This document shows, one piece after another, positions 5,803 through 5,844 of a DNA stretch of 5,844 nt (position 1 is the first letter of the stretch; each line of letters begins with the position of its first letter). The DNA lies in assembly GCA_009922885.1 (NCBI GenBank), contig RFUP01000160.1, positions 1-5,844 of the forward strand, read 5' to 3'. A program made the translations under genes and the position numbers. Origin of the DNA: Paracoccaceae bacterium (GTDB lineage Bacteria > Pseudomonadota > Alphaproteobacteria > Rhodobacterales > Rhodobacteraceae). The notes below the pieces were generated by a model. The model did not search any database. It was not told the origin of the DNA and was given only the letters and a program-made list of their open reading frames with translations.

Positions 5803-5832
5803 CGCCCCTTTGCTGCGGCTCAGAAAGGGGCG
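5803..5832. terminator. Hairpin after the ABC ATPase gene, possible terminator
   Basis: CGCCCCTTT (5803-5811) pairs perfectly with AAAGGGGCG (5824-5832), a 9-bp stem starting 4 nt after the stop codon. The 12-nt loop can add three pairs (CTG/CAG, with one bulged G). No T-run follows within the window, so intrinsic termination by this stem alone is doubtful. Its right arm is shared with a second palindrome running to the window edge. Confidence 0.45.
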
Positions 5833-5844
5833 GGCGCCCGCCCC
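5827..5844. repeat. 18-bp perfect GC palindrome at the window edge
   Basis: GGGGCGGGCGCCCGCCCC is fully self-complementary. As RNA it would fold as a 7-bp all-GC stem with a GCGC loop. It is preceded by AAA (5824-5826). If the unseen next bases are T residues, this would be a standard Rhodobacterales-style terminator usable from both strands. It overlaps the preceding hairpin by six bases, so the two cannot form together. Confidence 0.55.

Noticed and set aside
1..5844. Possible CRISPR array, transposon ends, tRNA or attachment site
   Set aside because: No regularly spaced repeats, transposase-like frame, terminal inverted repeats or tRNA-like fold were seen; coding genes and short regulatory gaps account for the whole window.

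Overview
The window looks like chromosomal DNA from an alphaproteobacterium, most likely of the Rhodobacterales/Rhodobacteraceae. This rests on the GC-rich, G-skewed codon use and on the gene set and order, which match recalled clusters from that group; no database search was possible. It holds most of a reductive pyrimidine-degradation locus. From left to right: the last 20 codons of a preT-like gene (dihydropyrimidine dehydrogenase NAD(P)H/FAD subunit); preA (FMN/4Fe-4S subunit); a convergent minus-strand TetR-family regulator closely resembling RutR; a 156-nt divergent regulatory region; then a plus-strand series encoding an M20-family Zn-dependent amidohydrolase (beta-ureidopropionase type), a dihydropyrimidinase (D-hydantoinase family) and a NitT/TauT-type ABC transporter ATPase.

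The genes form one pathway. PreT-PreA reduces uracil or thymine to the 5,6-dihydro form. Dihydropyrimidinase opens the ring to N-carbamoyl-beta-alanine (or its 2-methyl derivative). The M20 hydrolase releases beta-alanine (or beta-aminoisobutyrate), CO2 and ammonia. The ABC ATPase probably powers uptake of a pyrimidine or related N-heterocycle; its permease and binding protein are not in the window. All metal-ligand and cofactor residues expected for these families are present, so every complete gene looks functional.

The most informative non-coding signal is a perfect 7-2-7 palindrome, TTTACCA-AA-TGGTAAA, at 2115-2130. It differs from the E. coli RutR consensus (TTGACCA-NN-TGGTCAA) at one symmetric position per half-site. 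It lies where the start of the catabolic-operon transcript is expected, just downstream of a TTGACA -35 element. This suggests the RutR-like protein represses the reductive pathway directly and is relieved by its pyrimidine ligand. The palindrome also contains a spurious in-frame ATG for the hydrolase gene.

Three junctions carry hairpins: between the hydrolase and dihydropyrimidinase genes, across the dihydropyrimidinase stop codon, and after the ABC ATPase gene, where two alternative stems share an arm. They could tune relative expression of enzymes and transporter. There is no mobile element, CRISPR array, tRNA or rRNA, and no gap over 300 nt without a gene. I see no wholly new system; the interest lies in the regulatory wiring.
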